Origin: Puccinellia tenuiflora
Taxonomy: Eukaryota; Streptophyta; Magnoliopsida; Poales; Poaceae
Reading direction: 5' to 3'
Length of the DNA stretch: 64,000 nt
Assembly (NCBI GenBank): GCA_012064385.1
Contig: QRDG01000415.1
Location: forward strand, 775,032 to 839,031
Program-made: the position numbers and the translations under genes
Part shown: piece after piece, positions 36,291 to 47,243 of the stretch
Numbering within the stretch: the first letter of the stretch is position 1
How the letters are laid out: every line of letters begins with the position of its first letter
Notes under the pieces: generated by a model
Seen by the model: the letters and a program-made list of their open reading frames with translations, nothing else
Database searches by the model: none
What the model was told of the DNA's origin: nothing

Positions 36291-38130
36291 GCACTTATAA
36301 GGTGGTCTACTAGTTTCTATCTATTTGGATGTTCCTCTTTTGGTGAGCCGTTTTGGTAGCTGCTTCACAAAAAAAGCCTGTTTTGACACTAAAAAAATGA
36401 AAAATGGATTTTTATTCAACAAAAACTTAAACCCCTTAGTTAATACTATTCTACAACCAAGATACACTAGTGTGTCAAATATTTCCTCATTCCGACATTT
36501 TTTGCTATGTTAAATATCATACCCTAGGTTATTTCAGTCGAAAACCATACATCTTTATACCTCGTAGCTCATTTCTGTGAAGATTTTTTTTATAAAAACC
36601 TTCATAAATCATGTTTATAATTTTTTCCAGGTGGTTGGTAAAATAAAAGGATGACATGTGAAGATTTTCCATTTTTTTTGTTTTTTTGAATTAGTTATGT
36701 CTAACCCTAGCCCGAAACCGAGACCGTAAACCCTAACGATAAACCAAAACCTAACCGTAACTTCGATCCAGCAAAAACCGTCAAAGATCTCTAAAGAAAG
36801 TATACATTGTGGATCTCAAAGTGATTTTTAAAAAAATCATGACCAAACTATGCGGCACTCGTAGTTCAAATCAGACCCACTTCCACCGAAATCGGCAGGA
36901 ACTTATCTGAAATGTTTGAAACACCTAAGTATGTTTTTATATCGAAACCCAGGGTTAAATGCACTTATAATATGGTCTACTATTTTCTATCTATTTGGAT
37001 GTTCCTCTTTCGGTGAGCCGTTTTGGTAGCTGCTTCACAAAAAAACCTATTTTGACAATAAAAATGAAAAATAAGATTTTATTCAATGAAAACCCTAAAC
37101 CCCTTAGTCAATACTATTCTACAACCAAGATACACCAGTGTGTCAAATATTGCCTCATTAGGATATTTTTTGCTATGTTAAATGTCATATCCTAGCTTAT
37201 TTCAGTCGAAAACCATACATCTTTATAGCTCGTTGCTCATTTCCTTATGTTTATAATTTTTTCCAGGTGGTAGGTCAAATAAAAGGATGCCATGTGAAGG
37301 TTTTCCATTTTTTTGATTGTTTTTGAATTAGTTATGTCTAACCCTAGCCCGAAACCGAGACCGTAAACCCTAACGATAAACCTAAACCTAACAGTAACTT
37401 CGATCCAGCAAAAACCGTCAAAGATCTCTAAAGAAAGTATACATTGTGGATCTAAAAGTGATTTTTTCAAAAAATCATGACCAAACTATGCGGCACTCAT
37501 AGTTCAAATCAGACACACTTCCAATGAAATCGACAGGAAATTATCTGAAATGTTTGAAACACCTAAGTATGTTTTTATATTGAAACCCAGGGTTAAATGC
37601 ACTTATAAGATGGTCTACTATTTTCTATCTATTTGGATGTTTCTCTTTCGGTGAGCCGTTTTGGTAACTGCTTCACAAAAAAGCCTGTTTTGACACTAAA
37701 AAAATGAAAAATGGGATTTTATTCAACAAAAATCCTAAATCCCTTAGTCAATACTATTCTACAACCAAGATACACCAGTGTGTCAAATATTGCCTCATTC
37801 CGACATTTTTTGCTATGTTAATGTCATACCCTATCTTATTTCATTCGAAAACCATACATCTTTATACCTCGTAGCTCATTTCTGTGAATGTTTTTTTATA
37901 AAACCCTTCGTAACTCATGTTTATAATTTTTTCCAGGTGGTAGGTCACATAAAAGGATGCCATGTGAAGGTTTTCTATTTTTTTTATTTTTTTGAATTAG
38001 TTATGTCTAACCCTAGCCCGAAACTGAGACCCACTTCCATCGAAATCGGTAGGAACTTATTTAAAATGTTTAAAATAGCTAAGTATGTTTTTATATCCAA
38101 AGGTTTTTGTGATGCAAAAGATGATATGGA
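36291..38130. repeat. Tandem array of 640-670 bp units inside the CACTA derivative
   Basis: Units start at GCACTTATAA at 36291, 36961 and 37599; the third is incomplete. Each has a GGTGAGCCGTTTTGGTA block, and the first two a region with CCCTAAC and AAACCCTAA-like telomere-type words. Small ORFs here recur in each unit and are not genes. Confidence 0.85.
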
Positions 38131-38433
38131 TGAAATATTTGAATTCCTCTCATTTTTCTAATCTATTTAGGTATTTTATTTGTCAAATTTCGAATTACGG
38201 ATTTAAAGATATGAATTATTCCATATTAAATGTAAAAAAGAAAAAAATAAAGTAAAATTATTTTATTGTTATTTATTCGAAATATACTGTTACATAATCA
38301 TTGTTACTTTACTCAAACAAATTTTTAAAATTTAAATAATGAAAAGTGTAATATCATAACCGAGAGGTTAATATGATTGATAGGGTACTAATATCAGAAA
38401 GTTCTAATTTCTCATTTGGAAGCTAGGTTGGAA

Positions 38434-38491
38434 GGAACTCAAAAGTTAAGCGTGCTCGGGCTGGAGGATGGGTGACCGACTGCGAAGTTTG
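38434..38491 (+). other. 5S rRNA-like segment
   Basis: GAACTC, AAGTTAAGCGTGCT-GGGC and GGATGGGTGACC occur in the same order as in plant 5S rRNA, where they lie in the internal pol III control region (box A and box C). About ten bases of the spacer between the boxes are missing, and the 5' and 3' thirds of 5S are absent. It lies inside the CACTA derivative near its right end. It is not a functional 5S gene; it is a captured 5S piece or one taken over from a 5S-bearing retroelement. Confidence 0.65.
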
Positions 38492-38991
38492 ACTAGGGTA
38501 AGTTCTTTGACATATAATAATTAAATGTGCAATTAACGATTAAGTATGTGACTAAGTCAAAAATTTCGAAATACAAATAAAAAGAATTTAAAAAATCAAA
38601 AAAAAAAAAATAATTCAAAAATTAAAAATAATTGGAAAAACTAAGCCGACAGCAAAGCCGTCGGCATATGTGGAGCTATGCCGACGGCAAAACTGTCGGC
38701 GTAGTCTATGCCGATGACATCTGCTACGCCGACGGTATATTTACCTATGTCTACGGGGTACTACGCCGACGGTAAAAGGTGCTAGGCCGACGACAAATGG
38801 CCGTCGGCACCTGGGCTCATTTATGTAGTGACTTAGGCGTTTTTATAATTTCTCATTTTGATATGTAATTCGTCTATTTATTTGTTTCCGTTCTGCTGGG
38901 CTTGTGGTGGCTATATGCATCCTAGTTATGCAGAGTCCGGGTGTAATACTTAAAACCTTTTAATTAATAAAGCTCACTTTATCGAAAAAAA

Positions 38992-39702
38992 TCTTTTTTC
39001 ATAAATACTAAAAGAAAGATGCGGGTCTTTAAAATAGATGTTAATCCACATCGTCTAAATTATTTTTGACAGTTAGAACTGAAATTAGAGGTTAGGATTT
39101 AACGATAGATTATTAATTGTGTAACAATGTAGTCCGGTTTGACACCACATCATCTAAATTATTTTTGACAGTGGATAGATTATTAATTCCGCAACAATGT
39201 AGTCCCGTTTGACACGTTTTACACCTAGGAGATCACGTTTTGCCACGTGTCAATAATTTTCTTTTTAGACCTGGACTCTACAGGGCACATATCCCGTACG
39301 GATCATCTGTAAGAAAAGCACGTATAAGTAGCAAATTTTGTCAATAATTTGCTAGCTCCTGTAAAATAAACGTACACCATCTAGCTAGACCCGTAGGAAT
39401 TGCATGTGCGTTCAGAAAAATTACAGGTACCGAGCAAGGATCCGGCCATGGCAAGGATCGTCAAAATAAAAGTTAACCACTGACTTCCATCCAGGAGATC
39501 AGCACGGCACAATACCATGGTACAACAAAATTTATGTAAAATAAGAAAATAAGTTCAATTCATTCTAAACTATAGAGCCCAATGTATGGACAAATAAAAG
39601 CATCTGCTGTTTGAGCTAGCAGCTGTAATATGACAACACCGCATTAAAATGGTAGGACCACTGGGCTCATCATCGCTAATAGACTGATAGGCAAACACCA
39701 TA
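38992..39702. other. Low-copy spacer with one local duplication
   Basis: A unit with TCTAAATTATTTTTGACAGT and a following AACAATGTAGTCC occurs at about 39055-39142 and 39149-39212. No gene or other feature recognised. Confidence 0.5.
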
Positions 39703-39864
39703 GTTCCCTCTGTATCAAAATATAATATGTTTTAGTATTTGGCTTTCCATCCGTATCTAGATATATTTTAGTGCAAGGTTCATGTAAACCTTGCACTAAA
39801 ATATGTCTAGATATGGATGGAAAGTTAAATGCTAAAACATCTTATATTTTAATACGGAGGGATA
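39703..39864. mobile_element. Stowaway-type MITE
   Basis: A 162 bp near-perfect hairpin, TTCCCTCTGTATCAAAATAT against its inverted right arm ending TACGGAGGGA, with the centre at about 39783. It is flanked by TA on both sides. The CTCCCTC-GT terminus, size and TA target mark a Stowaway (Tc1/mariner-derived) element of Triticeae. No coding capacity. Confidence 0.9.
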
Positions 39865-39866
39865 TA

Positions 39867-40116
39867 CCTCAGAACAATACATTCTTGTTACCACGAGATG
39901 TATTGGCCGCTACAGATCATTTGATTGGAATGAAATTTGGAACGGGTATACTTGACGATGACGATATGAATCACTTGAAAAATAAACGTATTCGTTCGGT
40001 TGCGGATCTGTTACAAGATCAATTCGGACTGGCTCTTGGTCGTTTACAACATGCAGTTCAAAAAACTATCCGTAGAGTATTCATACGTCAATCGAAACCG
40101 ACTCCCCAAACTTACA
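39867..40116 (+). pseudogene. rpoB: Plastid-derived rpoB fragment (NUPT)
   Basis: An uninterrupted stretch translates to part of the chloroplast RNA polymerase beta subunit: NNTFLLPRDVLAATDHLIG, GTGILDDDDMNHLKNKRIRS, VADLLQDQFGLALGRLQHA and IRRVFIRQSKPTPQT. Similarity starts one or two bases after the MITE and stops abruptly after the PTPQT codons. Only about 83 of more than 1000 codons are present, without promoter or neighbouring plastid genes, so it is organelle DNA transferred to the nucleus and not expressed as rpoB. It shows no disabling change, which suggests recent transfer or constraint on this short piece. Confidence 0.85.
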
Positions 40117-40749
40117 TAGTATCGCCTTTCAAAAGTATATCGATCCCGGCAACCACCATAGCGGCGCTCTCTAATGAATCGATGGTGGTTAAGCCTCCTG
40201 TTAGTCAGCAATTTTTTGAAATAGTGTTGGCCAAACAATTGTACTATGAAACAACAATGTAGGTGTGTAGAAAAATATTTTGGGTCAAAGGTCATTACCG
40301 ATGCATACAAATGGGCGATCGTCGAACTTGTGTTTTTAACTATCAGGCAAGAAATCTACTCCAATCCGTATTGACGGAGGAAATGCTGCGACCTGGTTGA
40401 TCCGCGTGGTAATCCAATTACCTAAACCGTCAAACCGACCTAAGCATCTCTCTTCGCTCCACGTATCTCAATCAATCCGTACCACATCTCCAGGTAAAAA
40501 AAAACCCTAGCCCCCACATCGCCTCCTCCCCAGGGATACACGTGCAGCGCCCCACTCCCTCCCGGCCACCGCACCCCCTCATCCCCCTCGCTGTTGCCGG
40601 TCAGTTCCACTGGGCCCGTGTGGAGTCGGCGTCGGCGGCTCGCGGTCGGCTTCGTCTGGCGCGGCGGCCTCGTGGTCGGCTTCATCCGGCGCGGCGGCCT
40701 CGCGGTGCTGGGGCGTGGGGTGCTCCTTGCGGAAGGAGGGCTGCAGCCG
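40117..40749 (+). other. Low-copy 5' flank of the CACTA insertion, possible first exon
   Basis: 40117-40262 stays in frame with the rpoB piece but matches nothing I recognise. From about 40440 the sequence has the look of a plant gene start: an AAACCCTAGCCCCCA leader, then 250 bp of GC-rich sequence open in the frame that continues across the CACTA site. Joining 40749 to 55006 keeps that frame open through GGVRLSFFALEIFDEICQC. No clear ATG is seen. Confidence 0.3.
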
Positions 40750-41010
40750 CACTACTAGGGAAAGGCCTATTAGCGCACCAATATGAGCATTCTGTGGCGC
40801 ATCCAGGAAATAGAGGGATGCGCCACAGAAGTCTCGCCACTAAAATATATTTCTATGACGCACGCCCATGGCGCGCAACAGAAATACCAAGATTCTGTGT
40901 CGCACCAACGGTGGTGCGCCACAGAAATATTTTTGTGGCACATCTGTCCTCCATACGCCACAGAATTGCATGCGCCACAGAAAACTAAAAAATACGCCAC
41001 AGAATAATTT
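40750..41010. repeat. Left CACTA terminus and subterminal array
   Basis: Terminal CACTACTAGG followed by about nine copies of the TGTGGCGCA/TGCGCCACA unit in both orientations between 40793 and 41005. Confidence 0.85.
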
Positions 41011-41278
41011 AAAGAGTTCAGGTATATTATAGTAAACAGTAAATACAGGAATATATTATAGGAAATAAAGGTATATCACATTACTTAGAGCCCGAGATAC
41101 ACAATTTTTACACAAGTCATGATACAAAAGTTTATTGTTTCACACATTAATTACAAGTGCCGAATTTTTACACAAGTCATATGATACAAAAGTTCATCGT
41201 TTCACACATTACAAATGAAGAGGTCACCGCCTACACTAGGATCCGCGATGATGGTGAGATCGAGCGGGGAGGACAAGA

Positions 41279-44200
41279 TCATGGATCCTTCTTCTTCATC
41301 AGCGCCGGGAACGGTTTATATTTCTTTTTCGTCGTCCACGTCCTGGTGTCCTGCTGAGCCTCTAGGATTTCTTCGATCTCCCTCTTAGGCAACCCTAGAG
41401 ATGGATTGGGATATATATATTAGTTAATAATATAAATAGAGTATGATTTATTCATCTAAGTGTACAAGTCTATAATAAAGAAAATAAAGAAGCACTTATT
41501 GCTACCTCTGGCGTTGTGTAAGGACCCCCGATGATTGTTGACATCTTCGACGATGATTTGCGATAACTGCACCTGGATGTGATGGAAGTCTTCTCTAAGA
41601 TCGGCATCGGTGATATCCCCCGCACATTTGGTCCATTCTTGGAGACTAGATGGCAACTTCATTTTCTCAGCATCCCGGACAAACCCTTTAAGGTGATGGA
41701 GGGCGTAGAAGGCCTCCTACACGCTGCCAGACTTCTGCTTGATGCAGCAGAACTCGGTCATATGCTTGAACCGGTGTGTGCCATGATTGCTGAAAACTTC
41801 TTGCTTCTTTTCCAAGGGGCCTCCCTTTTTGGCGTAGCCCTCGAGAGACTCATCGAGAACACCCTTTAGCTTGGTGTAGTCTTTCTTCATATCCAAACTC
41901 CCCGAGTCGAGATAAGTGGCACTGGACCACCTCGGGTTCAGGACGACGAATGTGCAGTACTTGTTCCTGCTCAACACAATTGAAACGAAATGTTGGAAAG
42001 GATCAGCAATGGAACAAATCTACAAGGAAAGCATAAGTTACGACGGCGGTGAGCGGATGTGTACTTACTCGGGAAAGAAAGGCACAAGAATGTTGTTCTT
42101 CCTCTTGTTGGTCAGCATGAACCTCCGGAGGTACTCTGTCGCCTTGGTTCGTGTCGCTGATCCTTCCACCAGCTGGCAGTCACGCATGTAGTAGGGATCC
42201 GCTACTGCGACGTACGGGGTATTATCTCTCTTGATCTTCATCGCCATATCGAGCGCGTATAGGCGGACCAAGTTATAGTCCAGCCGTGTAGAGTGAAAGA
42301 GATTGAAGACGTCCTCGTACGCTATAAAGAACGGATTCGCGGGGCATCATGGATGAAGTCCAAGTCCATTGGCACCCTGACCGTGAACCCCGGGTAATTT
42401 GGCTCCTTGTCTTGAAGAAGGAGGCACTCTAGCACCAAGACAGATTCATGCAAAGCGTGCATGGGTCCACGTGCGAGGCGGAGCAGCTCCAGAGGCAGTA
42501 TCGGTTTACCAGCTTCATGAACTCGGGTCAAGCCATCCGCACGGGGTGATACCGTGTCTTCATGACTGCGGATAGTCTTAGGAGCTGGCTGGCTCGCAGA
42601 GGCACCTTGCCCCCTCTTTCTCTTCCTGTGCTTCTTCTTCATCTCCGGGGATGGTGAGGGTGGTTGGGGTGCGGACTCCAGGAAAACCGTCTTACGTAGT
42701 GTACCAGGGCTGAAAATGTTAGACGGTTTGCGTAGAGCTTGATCGCCGGCCTCCGGAGGCGTGTCTTGAGATAAACCCTGGAAGTCCAGGCGCTGCGTGC
42801 ATGTAGTGGGACGAGCAGGTTGATCGCCTTGAGCGTGGAAGGGTTCTTCATCCACAGGAGGCATGTACATGTCCATGCTGGCGCTAGTGTTGAGGAAGCC
42901 CTCGACGTCGACATCATCACCATTGTCGTCATTGGCATCAAGTTGAGGTGCATTGGCAGCGCCTTTGGACGGTTGCGATATAGACGCTCCCAACAGTTTT
43001 TGGTGGCGGCTGCTGGTGGCGACGACCGCCGGTTCCTTCCGGGTGGCGGTGATGGCTGCAGGCTTCGAGGGCCGGATGATCGGGGGCCTCGAGGTGGCGC
43101 CGTGTTGCGCCTTAACCCTAGAAGACCACTCCCAAGACGAATCTGGGTCTTCGGCCATTTCATTAGCCCCTTGATGCAATCTTTAAGGACCATGTGATCC
43201 TCGTCAGCTCCCGGAGGTTGAATGGGGGCTCGACGTCGCGAAACTCAGGCACTATCGTAACCAACCTGACCCTCATCACGTCCTCGTCCATTTTAGCATG
43301 GTGCATATCGCGGCTCATTGGTTGTACGACAGTGCCCTGAGCATAGTCCTTCAACTCGCCACCGGGCACCACCCTATGCAGTAGTATGCAAGGCATGTCC
43401 TGAGTCAAAACATGTTGGGCATGATGAGATGGCAGTCATCATAGGCATAGTTATAGAAGATTCTGTGTACTAACTAATTAGTTACCTGGGTGATGACATT
43501 GAGCTCGGCAACTGTCGAGACAAGGGCGCCGGTGCCCGCGGCCGGCCTGTCATTCTCCGACTGTTCGGTTGCATTATGAAGCACAGCCACCGTCGGTTGC
43601 GGCTCGGTATCTTTCGCGGTAGGGGGCGTTGTTGCGTTGGGTTGCGGGGTCGTCAGGTCCGGCGACACGTTTTGGTTCATGATGGAGTTGCTGCCGCTAA
43701 CGCTGGGCACGTATATCGGCCCCTGTCGACCAGCCACATTCCAAGCAGCTAACCCCTCCATCAACCCAGGGGGTAAGAAACTTTTCAGCTTCTCGTCCAC
43801 TAACCTCTCAACCGTGGTGGCGTCCACTTTTTGATTCTCCAGTGTCTCCACCTTCTTCCTTAGCTCCAGAACCTCGGCTTCCTCCTCTCCTTTTTCGTCT
43901 CGGCGTCCGAGTGCTAGTAGTTGATGAACTTCATGCTCGTACCAAACCCAGACACACGGCCAGCTGACGTCGGCGGCAGCGACTTGTCCCTACGCTTGTA
44001 AACGTTCGTCGCCCTGTTGAAAGTCGTGTCCCACGGCTCCGTCGACCCCTGGGACGATGGGCCGCCGGCCTCAGCGTTAGCCTTCAACTCTGCCTCTTGC
44101 AGACAAATTAGGCATTAATTTAGTGATTTGGCTTCGTTATCTAACTAGATCAACGCAATGGACTTTGAGATATCCGCGGTAATTAAATTCCTTACCAGAT

Positions 44201-45164
44201 ACTTCTCAAAATCCTTCACTGCGTCATCGTCGGTAACGAATTCCCCCGTGTTTTTGTCCAGTTAGTAGCGGGACCGGACAAAGTACCTCGTCTGCTCGTC
44301 CGTGATTTTTTCCCACGGGTTCTCTTTTCCGATACGTGCATACTCGACATCCTCCTTGTCCCAAATGGGCTTTTTTCCTCGGTAACCGCCGCTTCCACAA
44401 CGGTGGTTACCTATGTTTTGCTCCCGCATGTCCTTCACCCACTTGGTCCATTTTTTAGCCTCCTCAGTTCTTAAGGACAACTTGAATTCCTCGAACTCTT
44501 CTTGGTCGAGCATCGGCTCTTTGGCTTTTATCTCCTCCCAGCTGAGACCCTTCTCAATCTTCCGCTTCACTCGGAATTTCCAGCTGCTCAAGGCGGTGTT
44601 CATCTTCGTGATGGCTAAACTATCCACCTTTTTGTTGAACGGCTCCGGGAATGTGTATCGTTGGTGAAGCTTCTAGAGGAGGTTGTCGACCAAAGCCTTA
44701 CTGGCCTTGCTTCTGAGGTCCGTCGTGTTGATGGACATGCTTTCCCGAACGATGCACCCTAGTTGCATGCTGTACCCTTTGGCAAGGGCATCGGGCACCA
44801 CTGGTAGTCCACTTGGCGTGACCTCGGTGAAATGGTCTGTGACGTTGGCGAGCACTTGAGGTGTCCTATCCTTCCTTTCCTTCTTCTACTTCCGAGCGGT
44901 CGGGTTGCCACCACCATCCGTGTGGTCACCGCCATCGGTGGTGGTGGTGTCATCCTCATGGCCGCCACTAGCAGCTCCATCGGTGGTTTCGGCGTCGTCG
45001 TCCTCCGGGGCGTCTTGCTCATCGTCGGCATGGTCACCACTAGCAGCTCCGGCGGCGGTCTCCTCCTCCTCCAACTCCTGGGACGCTTCCTAGAACGACT
45101 TGTTGGCGTCTCTAGCTATTTCTTCGACGCTCATGTTCTTAGAAGGGCCCGCGGACTCCGACAT
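41279..45164 (-). pseudogene. CACTA second gene (ORF2, Ptta/En-Spm type with Ulp1-like end), broken
   Basis: The ATG at 45164 opens a protein starting MSESAGPSKN, then an acidic repeat-like region (45074-44900). A conserved domain follows (WKFRVKRKIEKGLSWEEIKA, KKWTKWVKDM, GGYRGKKPIW), as in the plant Ptta/En-Spm transposon protein. A donor GTAAGG ends exon 1 at 44196. Later exons carry WDTTFNRATNVYKRRDKS-like sequence, a coiled segment (LRKKVETLENQ), LMEGLAAW, a proline-rich linker and a C-terminal domain with PYVAVADPYYM, NNILVPFFPE, YCTFVVLNPRW, TYLDSG and FYALHH. That domain resembles Ulp1/C48 proteases without the catalytic Cys. The last exon ends KKKDP-stop at 41279. Five in-frame stops (45090, 44886, 44673, 44262, 41717) and at least two frameshifts disable it. 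In the family this class binds subterminal repeats. Confidence 0.75.
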
Positions 45165-46839
45165 GTTTGCACTTAATTAAAAAGAGGCAAAAAGTTAGTA
45201 CAAGACAAATATAAGAAAAAAAAATCACTTAATTAAGTACTAAGATACACCGGCCCATGCATTAGTCGCAATACCCCATATGTCCTATTTTTAGCAAAGT
45301 CATGCTAAAATTCACGAAATTTTTTGGCATGACCTTTGCTAAAAAAGGGACATATGGAGTACCCGAATTTGCTGGAACGGAAGTTAATCGACGTTCCGGC
45401 AATCTCAAGGGCCTCTCGGGGTACCTGCAAGCATTTCACAAAAATATTCACATCTCCGGCCGGCATCTCCGGCCGGCATCTCCACAACACGATGGTCGGA
45501 GCACAAACAACCACGACACGATGGTCGTGGTAGCACAGAACACATGCTCCAAAGTATCAACTTTGGAGCATTTCGAAAGCATGAAGTCGCCACATCCACA
45601 TCTCACCTGAAAGAACGCGGAGCTTCTTCCAAATTTCCTGCATACGGCAAAATAATGCATTAGTTAATTAAAAATGCATGAACCAATGCAAAACTATGGA
45701 TACTATTTACAACTAAAAATGTTATTACTAAAAGCCAATTCGAACTAAAAATGCATCTTCAAGACAGTTAAAAAGTACCAACTTTGGAGGCTTACAAACT
45801 TATGAAATCTTGATCCTATTTACAATGTACCTTCATGGATCAATTGCACTACATTATTACATCATGATAAAGCTCAAAAATAGTTTTTTGAAAATTTCTA
45901 GCACCTTAATTCACGTCAGTTTTAAAGGTATGTTTAAACAGTGACCATTTAACACTTAGCAAATTTTTTATCTCCAATTTTTCGTCTCCAATTTTTTTCA
46001 TGTACTAACCTAACACTAACCAGGATGTGCATTGAGCTTATGCAAGTTGTGCACTGGATTTGTTGTATTCAAGTGTGATGTGTGTACTCGAGTGTGTACT
46101 GTATGTGTGTACTCCTACATACTGCTATATATTGCTACCTACAACTACTAAAGTATTGGCAAACAAATACTGAAGCAAATGTCCACGCCTATATCTGTTT
46201 TGGTATCCATACTATGTGTGTATATCTGTATTCAAGTGTTATTAAACTTTTTTAATTAGAGGCAGCAGCATCATGAACTAACCTAGCAATGTCACTGACT
46301 TGAGCTACCTGACACATGATCCAAATAAAAGTCATGTAAAACAAGCCTTTATACACTAGCCTACAGCCCTACAGAAAGCACACATGAACTACTTAGCAAC
46401 ATCAAGTGAGGCATATACTTTTTTTTGTGAACACTAAACTACGTAGCAGCTTCAAAATAACTATCCTGAGATTTGTGAAGCTCCTACCGATTAGGTCATT
46501 GAGCAGAGCTACCTGGGACACAATCAAACATGTAGCCCTAGGTAAAATGACTTTTTGCAAGGTAAAATGACTACTGAGATTTAAGAATCTCCATTCCATT
46601 CATGAACCCTAGCAAAGTTGCTGAGCTGAGCTAAAAGAGGCCTTTTTGTATGTTGGTGAGAGCAGGGGTGCAACTGATATCTCTGTTATATTTTTAAGTG
46701 CTCAACCTAATGGAAATACAGGGAGTTAAACACATGACTCTTGACTAAGTAAACTAGCAATGCATCATGCACTCATCACACATAAACTAACAACATGTGC
46801 AAATTCCGTACGTAAACTAGTAATTTCGTCGAACACGTT
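45165..46839 (-). other. 5' intron or spacer of CACTA ORF2
   Basis: AT-rich sequence between the ORF2 start and its putative leader. GGCATCTCCGGCC is directly repeated at 45463-45487, next to an inverted pair of AGCAAAG/CTTTGCT segments at 45292-45345. No gene is recognised. Confidence 0.4.
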
Positions 46840-47210
46840 ACACGCGAGAGGTAAAGGGAGAGGGAGAGGCAGCGGAGAGGCAACCGTAGGGGAGGAGGAG
46901 AGGGAGAGGCAGCGGAGAGGCAGCCGAGAGGCAGCCACAGGGGAGGAGGAGAGGGAGATGATCAGTACCTGGGCGTGGGGACGGGGACGGACGGAGTATC
47001 GGCAGCCGGCGGCGGCGAGTTGGAGGCGGGGATGGGCGCGCATGTCCTCCGGCGGCCGGCGGCGGTCGACGGAGAGCGAGTTGGGGCGGTGGTGGTCGGT
47101 GGTGGTGCGGCAGCGAGTTGCAGAGGGCGCGCTCGTGCGTGGTGGAAACTGCTAAGTGAGAGAGAGGATGCCAGCAAGGATGCGCCACAGAATTGTGTGG
47201 TCTAATATTT
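46840..47210 (-). promoter_or_regulatory. Putative leader and promoter of CACTA ORF2
   Basis: A purine-rich, GC-rich block (plus-strand GGGAGAGGCAGCGGAGAGGCA repeated in part) precedes ORF2. At its upstream edge (47179-47190) is a copy of the element's subterminal unit, GATGCGCCACAGAAT. The same order, subterminal unit then purine-rich leader then AT-rich intron, is found in front of tnp2 at 54560-54430. Confidence 0.4.
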
Positions 47211-47243
47211 AAAAAGAACGTTTTGCTGTACTATAATAACAGC

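Larger units (their letters stand above)
35818..38830. mobile_element. Non-autonomous CACTA element (3.0 kb)
   Basis: Ends are CACTACAGGAATGAGGCCAG and, inverted, CACTACATAAATGAGCCCAG. Both continue into GTGCCGACGGCC, so the terminal repeats exceed 30 bp. A 3 bp duplication ACT flanks it (35815-35817, 38831-38833). Subterminal GCCGACGGC/GCCGTCGGC units crowd both ends. Further in, sequences at about 36048-36130 and 38140-38235 are inverted copies of one another. The core is about 2.7 tandem copies of a 640-670 bp unit, plus a 5S rRNA-like segment. It has no transposase gene. Confidence 0.9.
35480..38991 (+). mobile_element. LINE 3' end, split by a CACTA derivative
   Basis: 35480-35817 encodes, with stops and shifts, the C-terminal part of a LINE ORF2-type protein (FKRLIGLER, RVEHRDLFTKVCTRLE, QYGWQHNLRIGPP). 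This is the end of the zinc-binding RVT tail common in Triticeae LINEs. After the insertion (35818-38830, duplication ACT) the sequence resumes with a 3'UTR containing GAGTCCGGGTGTAATACTT and AATAAAGCTCACTTTATCG, followed by a short A run at 38985-38991. The 5' part of the LINE is absent, as is usual. Confidence 0.65.

Noticed and set aside
36291..38130. Regularly spaced repeats reminiscent of an array such as CRISPR
   Set aside because: Units are 640-670 bp long without spacers and lie inside a CACTA element in a plant genome.
38434..38491. Functional 5S rRNA gene
   Set aside because: Only the internal control region is recognisable; both ends of 5S are absent and the box spacing is shortened.
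39771..39866. N-terminal extension of the rpoB ORF
   Set aside because: These codons come from the Stowaway hairpin, not from rpoB.
42322..43179. 285-codon ORF as an independent host gene
   Set aside because: It is one exon-sized piece of the CACTA second gene between recognisable N- and C-terminal domains.
42820..43197. Plus-strand ORF of 125 codons
   Set aside because: It is antisense to the proline-rich linker of CACTA ORF2, whose frame has better support.
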